Shown here in pieces: positions 1-5,257 of a stretch of DNA of 6,250 bases. Source of the DNA: CAZDBA01 sp964503615 (lineage in GTDB: Bacteria > Planctomycetota > Planctomycetia > Pirellulales > Pirellulaceae); contig CAZDBA010000215.1 in assembly GCA_964503615.1 (NCBI GenBank), positions 1 to 6,250 of the forward strand, read 5' to 3'. The notes beneath the pieces were generated by a model. That model did no database searches, was not told the origin of the DNA, and was given only the letters and a program-made list of their open reading frames with translations. The stretch's first letter is position 1; every line of letters begins with the position of its first letter. The position numbers were made by a program, and so were the translations under genes.

Positions 1-2064
1 GAGAGCGGCAAAAAGCGACGAGGCGGACGTACGGGTGGACCCGACGTCTTGGGTGAAATGCCCGATCGCGGCACAGGTCGTGGACGCAAAGACCGCTCCA
101 AAGACAAAAAAGATGTCGACTTTGGCGTCGGCGCGACTCGGCAAAATCGCCCCAAGCGGCGGCGTCCCCGTGACGACGATCGTTACCGCGGCCCTTCGCG
201 GCAACGTCGAAACCGAAAGGGACCGGCGGCAAACACGGCGGCACCTCGAAAAGACGACATCGTTTTGCAAATGCCTTGTAGCGTTCGTAGTTTTTCCGAA
301 GCAGCCGGAATTTCAGCGGTAAAAGTCCTGCTGACGATTCAGTCCATCGATGAGACTTTCACCGGAAACATCAACTCGATCATGAGTGATGACGCCGTAG
401 AATTGCTTGTTGGACATTTCGAATTGGAGAACATCGACGTTCGCGCGCCTGAGTCGCTCGAAGACCAATTGATGGCCAAGTTCGATGAGCTTGCGGAAAA
501 GGCAAAAGAAACAGGAACGTTGCGACCACCGATTGTGACTTTCCTTGGTCACGTCGATCACGGAAAAACATCTTTGCTGGATGCGTTGATTGGAATCGAT
601 GTCGTCTCAGGCGAAGCAGGCGGGATTACCCAACACATCCGTGCTTACGAAGTCAAAAAAGATGGTCGTTCGATCGCGTTTGTTGATACACCGGGGCACG
701 AAGCGTTCACCGAAATGCGAGCCCGTGGAGCAAACGTCACCGACATCGCCGTTTTGGTTGTCGCCGCAGACGATGGTGTAATGCCGCAAACCGAAGAAGC
801 AATCAGTCACGCCAAAGCCGCTGATGTACCGATCGTTGTCGCACTCAACAAAATCGACTTGCCCGGTGCCAATCCGGACAAAGCGATGCAGGACCTCGCG
901 GCGCATGAGTTGTTGCCAAGTGAATGGGGCGGCGATATCGAATTGGTCCGCACCAGCGCCATCAAAGGCGATGGTCTGGACGAGTTGCTGGAAACGATTC
1001 TAACGATCGCGGAATTGCAGGAATTCAAGGCCGATACGAAACAAGAGGCGTACGGTACCTGCCTCGAAGCGGAACAGGAATCGGACCGCGGTGTAATGGC
1101 CAAAATCATGGTCCAAGGCGGAACGCTGAACGTCGGCGACGTCGTGGTTTGCGGACAGGGTCACGGTCGCGTAAAAGCAATGTACGACACATTGCACCCC
1201 AAAAAGAAGCTCAAGAAAGCCGGTCCTTCTACGCCGGTCAACCTGTCCGGACTGGACGTGGCGCCCGAAGCCGGTGACAAGTTCTACGTGTTAGATGACA
1301 TCGCAGACGCTCGCTCGATCGCCGAATCATGTGCCAACCGATTGCGGTTCGGACGCGTGGGTGGCATCACAACCATGGTCGACTTTGAAACGTTTATGGA
1401 ACAAGTCGAGCAAGGAACGCTTGGTCGCGCCGAAGACGTGATCAAATTGAACCTTATCATTCGTGCAGACGTTCGCGGTTCGATCGAAGCGATTAAAAAG
1501 GAGCTTAGCAAAATCAAGCATCCGGAAATTGCGATCGAAATTCGCCAGGCGCTAGTCGGCGGCGTGACCGTGGGCGACGTTCGACTGGCTCAGGCAACCC
1601 AATCGGTGATCATCGCGTTTAACGTGGTGCCTGACGAAGCCGCTCGCTCGCTGGCCGATGAACTCCAGGTTCAAGTGCGTCGCTACGACATCATTTACAA
1701 GGTCACTGACGATATCAAAGCGAGTTTGGAAGGTAGACTTAAACCTGAAGAACAGATCGTCGAACAAGGCATGGCGATGGTCTTGCGAACGTTCAGCATC
1801 AGCAAAACGGGCACGATTGCCGGTTGCCGTGTGATGCGAGGTTCGATCCTTCGCGATTGCCGTATGCGGGTCATCCGGGACAACCGAGTGATTGGCGAAT
1901 ACGCAATCGAAACGTTAAAGCGTGTCAAAGATGACGCCAAGGAAGTTCAGCGTGGCATGGAGTGCGGTATCAAACTTGCCGGTTTCAACGACATCAAAGA
2001 AGGCGACACATTCGAAGCCTTCCGAATCGAAGAAGTCGCCAGAAAACTGGAATTGCAAAAATAA
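1..2064 (+). CDS. infB: Translation initiation factor IF-2, 5'-truncated by the window edge
   Basis: This GTPase brings fMet-tRNA to the 30S subunit and promotes 50S joining. The frame is open from base 1, so the true start lies upstream; 687 residues are visible, and full IF-2 is usually several hundred residues longer at the N-terminus. In-window residues 1-88 are a basic, Arg/Gly/Lys-rich low-complexity linker. An IF2_N-like helical segment follows at about 91-145. The G domain shows G1 GHVDHGKT (183-190), switch I GGITQHI (207-213), G3 DTPGHEAF (229-236), G4 NKID (283-286) and G5 SAIKG (319-323). G5 differs slightly from the usual SAK. Domain II begins near 364 (GVMAKIMVQ). The C-terminal fMet-tRNA-binding domain keeps AGCRV (607-611) and ECG (654-656). 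Stop TAA is at 2062-2064, inside a 16-bp tandem duplication. rbfA follows 104 bases later, the common bacterial order. The ATG at 49 is internal and is not the start. Identification is essentially certain. Confidence 0.98.
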   Translation, partial: ESGKKRRGGRTGGPDVLGEMPDRGTGRGRKDRSKDKKDVDFGVGATRQNRPKRRRPRDDDRYRGPSRQRRNRKGPAANTAAPRKDDIVLQMPCSVRSFSEAAGISAVKVLLTIQSIDETFTGNINSIMSDDAVELLVGHFELENIDVRAPESLEDQLMAKFDELAEKAKETGTLRPPIVTFLGHVDHGKTSLLDALIGIDVVSGEAGGITQHIRAYEVKKDGRSIAFVDTPGHEAFTEMRARGANVTDIAVLVVAADDGVMPQTEEAISHAKAADVPIVVALNKIDLPGANPDKAMQDLAAHELLPSEWGGDIELVRTSAIKGDGLDELLETILTIAELQEFKADTKQEAYGTCLEAEQESDRGVMAKIMVQGGTLNVGDVVVCGQGHGRVKAMYDTLHPKKKLKKAGPSTPVNLSGLDVAPEAGDKFYVLDDIADARSIAESCANRLRFGRVGGITTMVDFETFMEQVEQGTLGRAEDVIKLNLIIRADVRGSIEAIKKELSKIKHPEIAIEIRQALVGGVTVGDVRLAQATQSVIIAFNVVPDEAARSLADELQVQVRRYDIIYKVTDDIKASLEGRLKPEEQIVEQGMAMVLRTFSISKTGTIAGCRVMRGSILRDCRMRVIRDNRVIGEYAIETLKRVKDDAKEVQRGMECGIKLAGFNDIKEGDTFEAFRIEEVARKLELQK

Positions 2065-2084
2065 GCAGTTGCAAAAATAAGCAG
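2053..2084 (+). repeat. 16-bp perfect tandem duplication spanning the infB stop codon
   Basis: The unit TTGCAAAAATAAGCAG occurs twice head to tail (2053-2068 and 2069-2084), followed by TT as the start of a third copy. The first copy encodes the last three residues of IF-2 (Leu-Gln-Lys) and the TAA stop; the second copy is noncoding. Because 16 is not a multiple of three, the duplicated TAA (2078-2080) lies in the +1 frame relative to infB. The copies are identical, which suggests a recent slippage duplication. Confidence 0.95.
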
Positions 2085-2168
2085 TTACGAAAACTCAATC
2101 AACCTATTTGAGTGTCCCGTGTTTATCTTACCCCGCATTCAATCGTCCCTTAACAGCCAGAGGTCGCC
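2065..2168 (+). other. infB-rbfA intergenic gap
   Basis: This gap of 104 bases holds the second copy of the 16-bp duplication and otherwise AT/pyrimidine-rich sequence. I see no stem with a following T-run and no well-spaced -35/-10 pair; TTGAGT at 2108 has no -10 partner at 16-18 bp. Read-through transcription from infB into rbfA is therefore the simplest reading. Confidence 0.6.
2159..2163 (+). promoter_or_regulatory. Ribosome binding site of rbfA
   Basis: AGAGG lies five bases before the ATG at 2169. It is a short but adequate Shine-Dalgarno match and supports that start, which also gives the family-typical N-terminus (Met-Ser-Ser-Arg-Arg). Confidence 0.6.
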
Positions 2169-2639
2169 ATGAGCTCCCGCAGAGTCCTGAAAGCCGCGCA
2201 AGCCATCCGAGAGGTGGTGAGCATGGCTATTTTGACCGATCTTAAAGACCCGCGCATCAGCAATGTGACGGTGACCTTTGTCGAAGTCTCCGCTGATCTA
2301 CGACTGGCGAAAGTTCACGTTAGCGTGATGCACGAAGAAAAGGGAAAGCAAAATCTGTGCTTAACCGGCCTTCGTAACGCTACGGGATACCTCCAGCAAA
2401 AGGTCGGCAAGCGAATCGATACCAAGTACACGCCTCGCCTTCAGTTTGTACTGGACGAGGGAGTCAAGAACTCAATGCTGGTTGCCAAAATCCTGGACGA
2501 GGTCCTGCCTAAGGACGAATCCGAAACGAAAACAGCAACCGAAAATTCAGAATTACCGGACCCAGCCGCCCCCGACGAGACTTTGGAAGCAAAGCCAGAA
2601 CTCGCCGAAGAAAATGGCGCAGGACCTATGGAAACTTAG
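2169..2639 (+). CDS. rbfA: 30S ribosome-binding factor A
   Basis: RbfA is a small KH-type RNA-binding protein that acts in the cytoplasm during late 30S maturation, contacting the 16S rRNA region around helix 1 and helix 44; this is family knowledge. The 156-residue product shows the expected landmarks: basic helix 1 (residues 4-18), DPRI (27-30), the beta-strand AKVHVSVM (47-54), the KH-like helix kink Ala-Thr-Gly (71-73, the family's A-x-G), TPRLQF (88-93) and LDEGVKNS (95-102). The conserved core ends near residue 114. Residues 115-156 form a Glu/Asp/Pro/Ala-rich, probably disordered acidic tail, so the protein is longer than the roughly 120-135 residues typical of the family. It follows infB, as in many bacteria. 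Product assignment is firm; the function of the tail is unknown. Confidence 0.95.
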   Translation: MSSRRVLKAAQAIREVVSMAILTDLKDPRISNVTVTFVEVSADLRLAKVHVSVMHEEKGKQNLCLTGLRNATGYLQQKVGKRIDTKYTPRLQFVLDEGVKNSMLVAKILDEVLPKDESETKTATENSELPDPAAPDETLEAKPELAEENGAGPMET

Positions 2640-2711
2640 ATTTTTCCGATCAAAATACTACGTCGCCTCATGGCCTCAGACCGACCCACTGAAACCTGAA
2701 AATAGAAACAC
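2640..2711 (+). other. rbfA-to-2712 gene gap
   Basis: These 72 bases contain no recognisable terminator and no convincing promoter. There is also no good Shine-Dalgarno sequence before the ATG at 2712; the sequence just upstream is A-rich. The downstream gene may be translated from an unstructured A-rich leader or coupled weakly to rbfA. Confidence 0.5.
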
Positions 2712-3815
2712 ATGTCAGCTTCGACCAACCGTGCAGCCTTAATTAACAAGCTCTTCAAAGTCGCCAAAAAGCATTTCGAACTGATCAAGCCGCCTGCTGA
2801 TCGGTCCGTGATGGAACACATGCTTTACGCATGCTGCCTGGAAGACACCGATTACGAATCGGCGGACGAAGTGTTCGCCAAGCTGCAACAAGACTACTTT
2901 GAATGGAACGAAGTCCGCGTGACCACGGTCAAAGAGTTGGCCGAAGTCATGAAGAAGGTTTACCAACCGGAGGTCGCCGCATTGCGACTGCGACGAACCC
3001 TGCATGGGATGTTCGAGGCGCACTATCAGTTTGATCTGGACTTTCTCAAGCGTGAAAACCTCGGCCGCGCCATGCAAACGATGGAGAAGTATCGCGGCAT
3101 CACTCCGTTTATCGTTTCCTACACGGCTCAATCGGGATTGGCTGGCCACGCGATCCCGGTCGACAAGGCTCTGCTGTACCTGTTGTACGTCATCGGAGCG
3201 ATCACCGAATCTGAATTGGAAAAACAAAAGATCCCTGGCCTATCGCGTGTGATCGCCAAGGCAAAAGGGGTTGAGTTCAGCTCGCTTGTGCATCAACTGG
3301 CCGTTGCGTTTTACAAGTCGCCTCATAGCAAAAAAATCCGGGAGATCATTCTGGAGATCAATTCCGATGCGAAGGAGCGATTCCCCAAACGGGGCGCGAA
3401 AAAGAAAACAGAAGAGGAAAAGGTTGTCGAGGAACCGGTTGTAGATCCGACCGCCGAAGAAGAACCCAAGCCACCAACTCGAGCAGAAAAGGCGAGAGCC
3501 AAAGCTCAGGAGAAGATAGACGCCGAGAAGAAGGCGAAAGAGAAAAAGGCTAAAAAAGCTGCAAAGAAATCAGCCAAGAAAGTCCCAACGAAAAAGCCGG
3601 CTAAGAAATCCAAACCTGCGAAAAAGAAAGCTCCGGCAAAAAAGAAAGCGCCAGCAAAGAAGAAGGCTGCGAAAAAGCCTGCTAAGAAAACTGCTAAAAA
3701 GGCGCCAGCAAAAAAGAAGGCAACCAAAAAATCAAAGCCGGCAAAAAAGGCTGCTAAATCAAAATCCAAAAAGAAATCACCCACAAAGCGATTGGCCAAA
3801 AAGAAACCTCGCTAG
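2712..3815 (+). CDS. Divergent endonuclease III-like (HhH-GPD fold) protein with histone H1-like C-terminal tail
   Basis: The 367-residue protein has two unlike halves. Residues 1-225 are mostly alpha-helical. Residues 127-151 can be laid without gaps on the E. coli endonuclease III helix-hairpin-helix and active-site loop, recalled from memory. The catalytic Asp138 corresponds to Asp151 (IPVDKALLYL), with the 18-residue spacing kept, but catalytic Lys120 corresponds to Phe133 and the second hairpin glycine to Thr131. The only cysteines are C41 and C42, so the C-terminal 4Fe-4S cluster of endonuclease III is absent. Residues 233-251 are acidic. Residues 257-367 are Lys/Ala/Pro-rich with repeated AKKKAP and PAKK units, like eukaryotic H1 tails and bacterial H1-like proteins. 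Inference: a DNA-binding, perhaps nucleoid-associated protein that is probably not a bifunctional lyase; monofunctional glycosylase activity cannot be excluded. Start ATG 2712 lacks a clear Shine-Dalgarno sequence, but no better start was found. The gene lies between rbfA and yebC. The tail is certain; the fold assignment is moderate. Confidence 0.7.
   Translation: MSASTNRAALINKLFKVAKKHFELIKPPADRSVMEHMLYACCLEDTDYESADEVFAKLQQDYFEWNEVRVTTVKELAEVMKKVYQPEVAALRLRRTLHGMFEAHYQFDLDFLKRENLGRAMQTMEKYRGITPFIVSYTAQSGLAGHAIPVDKALLYLLYVIGAITESELEKQKIPGLSRVIAKAKGVEFSSLVHQLAVAFYKSPHSKKIREIILEINSDAKERFPKRGAKKKTEEEKVVEEPVVDPTAEEEPKPPTRAEKARAKAQEKIDAEKKAKEKKAKKAAKKSAKKVPTKKPAKKSKPAKKKAPAKKKAPAKKKAAKKPAKKTAKKAPAKKKATKKSKPAKKAAKSKSKKKSPTKRLAKKKPR
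3618..3671 (+). repeat. Three 18-bp coding repeats (AKKKAP-type) in the H1-like tail
   Basis: Units at 3618-3635, 3636-3653 and 3654-3671 encode AKKKAP, AKKKAP and AKKKAA (residues 303-320). A related unit, AKKKAT, lies at 3708-3725. The copies differ at synonymous third positions (GCG/GCA, AAA/AAG, CCG/CCA). This suggests that the peptide pattern is maintained by selection and that the copies are not very recent duplications. Confidence 0.85.
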
Positions 3816-3896
3816 TTGCGTTACAAACTTCAATCTAGCGAATACGGCCGAATGCTATTTACGTCAAAAGAGCCAAAAAACTAAGGACAACGAAAA
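3816..3896 (+). other. Gap between the H1-like gene and yebC
   Basis: These 81 bases show no stem-plus-T-run terminator. A possible TTGCGT (3816) with GAATAC 18 bp downstream is too weak to call a promoter. The end of the gap carries the yebC ribosome binding site. Confidence 0.5.
3883..3887 (+). promoter_or_regulatory. Ribosome binding site of yebC
   Basis: AAGGA lies nine bases before the ATG at 3897, a good Shine-Dalgarno match. It is stronger than the sites of rbfA and the 2712 gene, so yebC is probably translated independently of its upstream neighbour. Confidence 0.75.
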
Positions 3897-4643
3897 ATGG
3901 CTGGACACAGTAAATGGGCAAACATCAAGCATAAAAAAGCTGCCACCGACGCCAAACGGGCCAAGGAGTGGAGCAAGCTGAGTAAGGCGATTATGGTCGC
4001 CGCCAAAAGCGGCAGCGACCTTGACGTCAACATCCGCCTGCGAACGCTTGTCGCCGACGCTCGTGCGGTCAGCATGCCCAAAGACAACATCGAACGGGCG
4101 ATCAAAAAAGGCGCCGGTGAGATGGAAATGGTCGCCTTCGAAGAGATCCTCTACGAAGGTTATGGGCCAGCTGGCGTGGCCGTGTTGTGCGATATCTTGA
4201 CCGACAACCGAAACCGAACCGCTCCTGAATTGCGAAAGGTTTTCGAAAAAGGAGGCGGCAAACTGGGAGCCACCGGTTGCGTAAACTACCTGTTTGATCG
4301 CAAAGGATTGTTCCTGATCGAAACAGACAAAGTCGAAGAAGAGAACCTGATGGAGATCGTGCTCGAAGCGGGAGCCGAAGACATCAAATCAGAAGACGAA
4401 ACATACGAAGTAGTCTGCCCACCGGAGGCGTACAGCGATGTCTTGAATGCACTCGAAGCAGCTGAGATCCCGCGGGTCAGTCAAAGCGTAACCCGGATTC
4501 CACAAAACACTGTCGATTTGAATGCGGACGAAGCTCGACAGGTCCTCAAGCTGATCGAAGCGCTCGACGACCACGACGATGTTCAAAACGTCTCAGCCAA
4601 CTTCAACATCGACGAATCGGTAATGGCCGAAATCGCTGAATAG
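3897..4643 (+). CDS. yebC: YebC/PmpR/TACO1-family protein
   Basis: The 248-residue product matches the usual family length. It opens with the signature MAGHSKWANIKHKK (1-14) and continues with DVNIRLR (43-49), SMPKDNIERAIKKG (59-72), YEGYGPAGVAV (86-96), LTDNRNRT (101-108), GKLGATGCVNYLF (121-133) and a C-terminal LDDHDDVQNV (223-232) with ANFNI. Members were first described as transcriptional regulators (PmpR in Pseudomonas). More recent work on YebC proteins and on mitochondrial TACO1 supports a ribosome-associated role in relieving translation stalls, notably at proline stretches. That role fits the neighbourhood of infB and rbfA better than dedicated transcription control, but this is inference. 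The start is fixed by the signature N-terminus and AAGGA nine bases upstream. The stop is TAG at 4641. Many bacteria carry yebC next to ruvC; that is not the case on either visible side here. Identification is firm; the precise role is not. Confidence 0.96.
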   Translation: MAGHSKWANIKHKKAATDAKRAKEWSKLSKAIMVAAKSGSDLDVNIRLRTLVADARAVSMPKDNIERAIKKGAGEMEMVAFEEILYEGYGPAGVAVLCDILTDNRNRTAPELRKVFEKGGGKLGATGCVNYLFDRKGLFLIETDKVEEENLMEIVLEAGAEDIKSEDETYEVVCPPEAYSDVLNALEAAEIPRVSQSVTRIPQNTVDLNADEARQVLKLIEALDDHDDVQNVSANFNIDESVMAEIAE

Positions 4644-4709
4644 AAGGCGCTAAGCCTACTGGAAACCCGACGCGTAAGCGAGGAAGCAGCACAGAACGCT
4701 GGAACCCAG

Positions 4710-5093
4710 ATGACAACACCGATCGAATTGCAATCACGAGACTGGCGCTGGCTGTTTACTTTTGCGTTCGCATTGGTCGTAATCTGGACCGGACTTGAGC
4801 GGTGTATCGAAGCTGCGGCATTCAAACCGAATGCGTTTTACTTTTGTGGCGCGACGGGACTGATGGGAATCGTGTCAGGGTTTCTATTCTGGCTTGGTAA
4901 AACCAAATCGGCCCGTTTGCTTGGACTCCTCGCGGCAGGATTCGTATTTGGATACTACCTGTTCACGTTCGTTAGCGAACCCAAAGTCGATGCCAATCAC
5001 CGAGTTGCAACCGCAATCATGGCAGCGCTCATTGAATTGATCGTGGTGACTTTACCTGCCCGAAGTGGACAAAGCAAACCTCAAGATATTTAA
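4710..5093 (+). CDS. Small four-helix membrane protein, function unknown
   Basis: I do not recognise a family. The 127-residue product is hydrophobic, with four likely transmembrane helices at about residues 13-33, 42-62, 67-88 and 98-117. A positively charged loop (GKTKSAR, 63-69) lies between helices 2 and 3, and a short polar C-terminus ends the protein. By the positive-inside rule this loop and both termini should be cytoplasmic. No catalytic motif is visible. The ATG at 4710 has no good Shine-Dalgarno sequence; AGGA at 4681 is too distant. The frame is open back to the yebC stop (TAG 4641-4643), so an unusual upstream start such as CTG 4659, which has AAGGCG nine bases before it, is conceivable but not favoured. 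It follows yebC by 66 bases with no terminator and may share its transcript. The helix pattern and normal codon usage make this a real gene; its role is unknown. Confidence 0.75.
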   Translation: MTTPIELQSRDWRWLFTFAFALVVIWTGLERCIEAAAFKPNAFYFCGATGLMGIVSGFLFWLGKTKSARLLGLLAAGFVFGYYLFTFVSEPKVDANHRVATAIMAALIELIVVTLPARSGQSKPQDI

Positions 5094-5099
5094 CAAATC

Positions 5100-5125
5100 G
5101 GTCAAACCGGTTTTGGTCTTACCGG
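5100..5125 (+). repeat. Two direct repeats GGTC-NN-ACCGG, 15 bp apart
   Basis: GGTCAAACCGG (5100-5110) and GGTCTTACCGG (5115-5125) differ only at two central bases. Each contains a small inverted repeat GGT-N3-ACC, and across the pair CCGGT (5107-5111) can form a 5-bp stem with ACCGG (5121-5125). They begin seven bases after the membrane-protein stop and end 42 bases before the -35 box. They could be an operator-like site or a stem at the end of the upstream transcript; no T-run follows. Confidence 0.5.
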
Positions 5126-5135
5126 ACGGCGATCT

Positions 5136-5162
5136 CGTCTCATTCAAATCTCGATTGAGGCG
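5136..5162 (+). other. Hairpin-forming sequence upstream of the promoter
   Basis: CGTCTCA (5136-5142) pairs with TGAGGCG (5156-5162) to form a 7-bp stem with one G-U pair and a 13-base loop. The sequence after it is AAAATTTG, not a T-run, so it is not a standard intrinsic terminator. The stem ends six bases before the -35 box. Confidence 0.35.
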
Positions 5163-5167
5163 AAAAT

Positions 5168-5196
5168 TTGACCTGAAATTTTGTACCCGCTAGAAT
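5168..5196 (+). promoter_or_regulatory. Sigma-70-type promoter of the secreted-protein gene
   Basis: A -35 box TTGACC (5168-5173) and a -10 box TAGAAT (5191-5196) are separated by exactly 17 bp. They match five of six bases each to TTGACA and TATAAT. Transcription would begin near 5203, giving a leader of about 55 bases to the GTG at 5258. This is the best promoter in the window and indicates that the last gene is a separate transcription unit. Planctomycete promoters are less well characterised than those of E. coli, so activity is inferred. Confidence 0.65.
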
Positions 5197-5245
5197 TAGT
5201 GTGGAAAAGGTGGAATTGAATGTGCACCCGATTTCTATCAAATTC

Positions 5246-5250
5246 GAAGG
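5246..5250 (+). promoter_or_regulatory. Ribosome binding site deciding the GTG start at 5258
   Basis: GAAGG ends seven bases before GTG 5258, which is ideal spacing. The longer candidate start, GTG at 5201, falls at or before the predicted transcription start and would add 19 charged residues in front of the signal peptide. The binding site, the promoter and the signal peptide all agree on 5258. Confidence 0.75.
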
Positions 5251-5257
5251 TCGTTCA

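Noticed and set aside
35..322. Open frame of 95 codons overlapping the infB linker
   Set aside because: It lies in another frame of the Arg/Gly-rich IF-2 linker, which continues open from base 1 with correct IF-2 domains downstream; this is a composition shadow.
955..969. IF-2 G5 motif reads SAIKG where SAK is usual
   Set aside because: This looks like a conservative lineage variant in an otherwise intact GTPase; it gives no reason to suspect loss of function.
924..1277. Plus-strand 117-codon frame inside infB
   Set aside because: It is an out-of-frame Arg-rich shadow of the IF-2 G domain and domain II.
2108..2135. TTGAGT as a possible -35 box before rbfA
   Set aside because: At 16-18 bp downstream the sequence is C-rich (ACCCCGC), with no -10-like hexamer.
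2739..3227. Minus-strand 162-codon frame opposite the EndoIII-like region
   Set aside because: It lies wholly antisense to a better supported gene and shows no domain, promoter or signal of its own.
3506..3799. Minus-strand frame encoding a Phe/Ala-rich hydrophobic protein
   Set aside because: It is the exact antisense of the Lys/Ala tail: AAA/AAG codons read as TTT/CTT. No ribosome binding site or family signal supports it.
4645..4657. AGGC-GCTAA-GCCT mini-hairpin just after the yebC stop
   Set aside because: The stem is only 4 bp and no T-run follows, so it does not support a terminator call.
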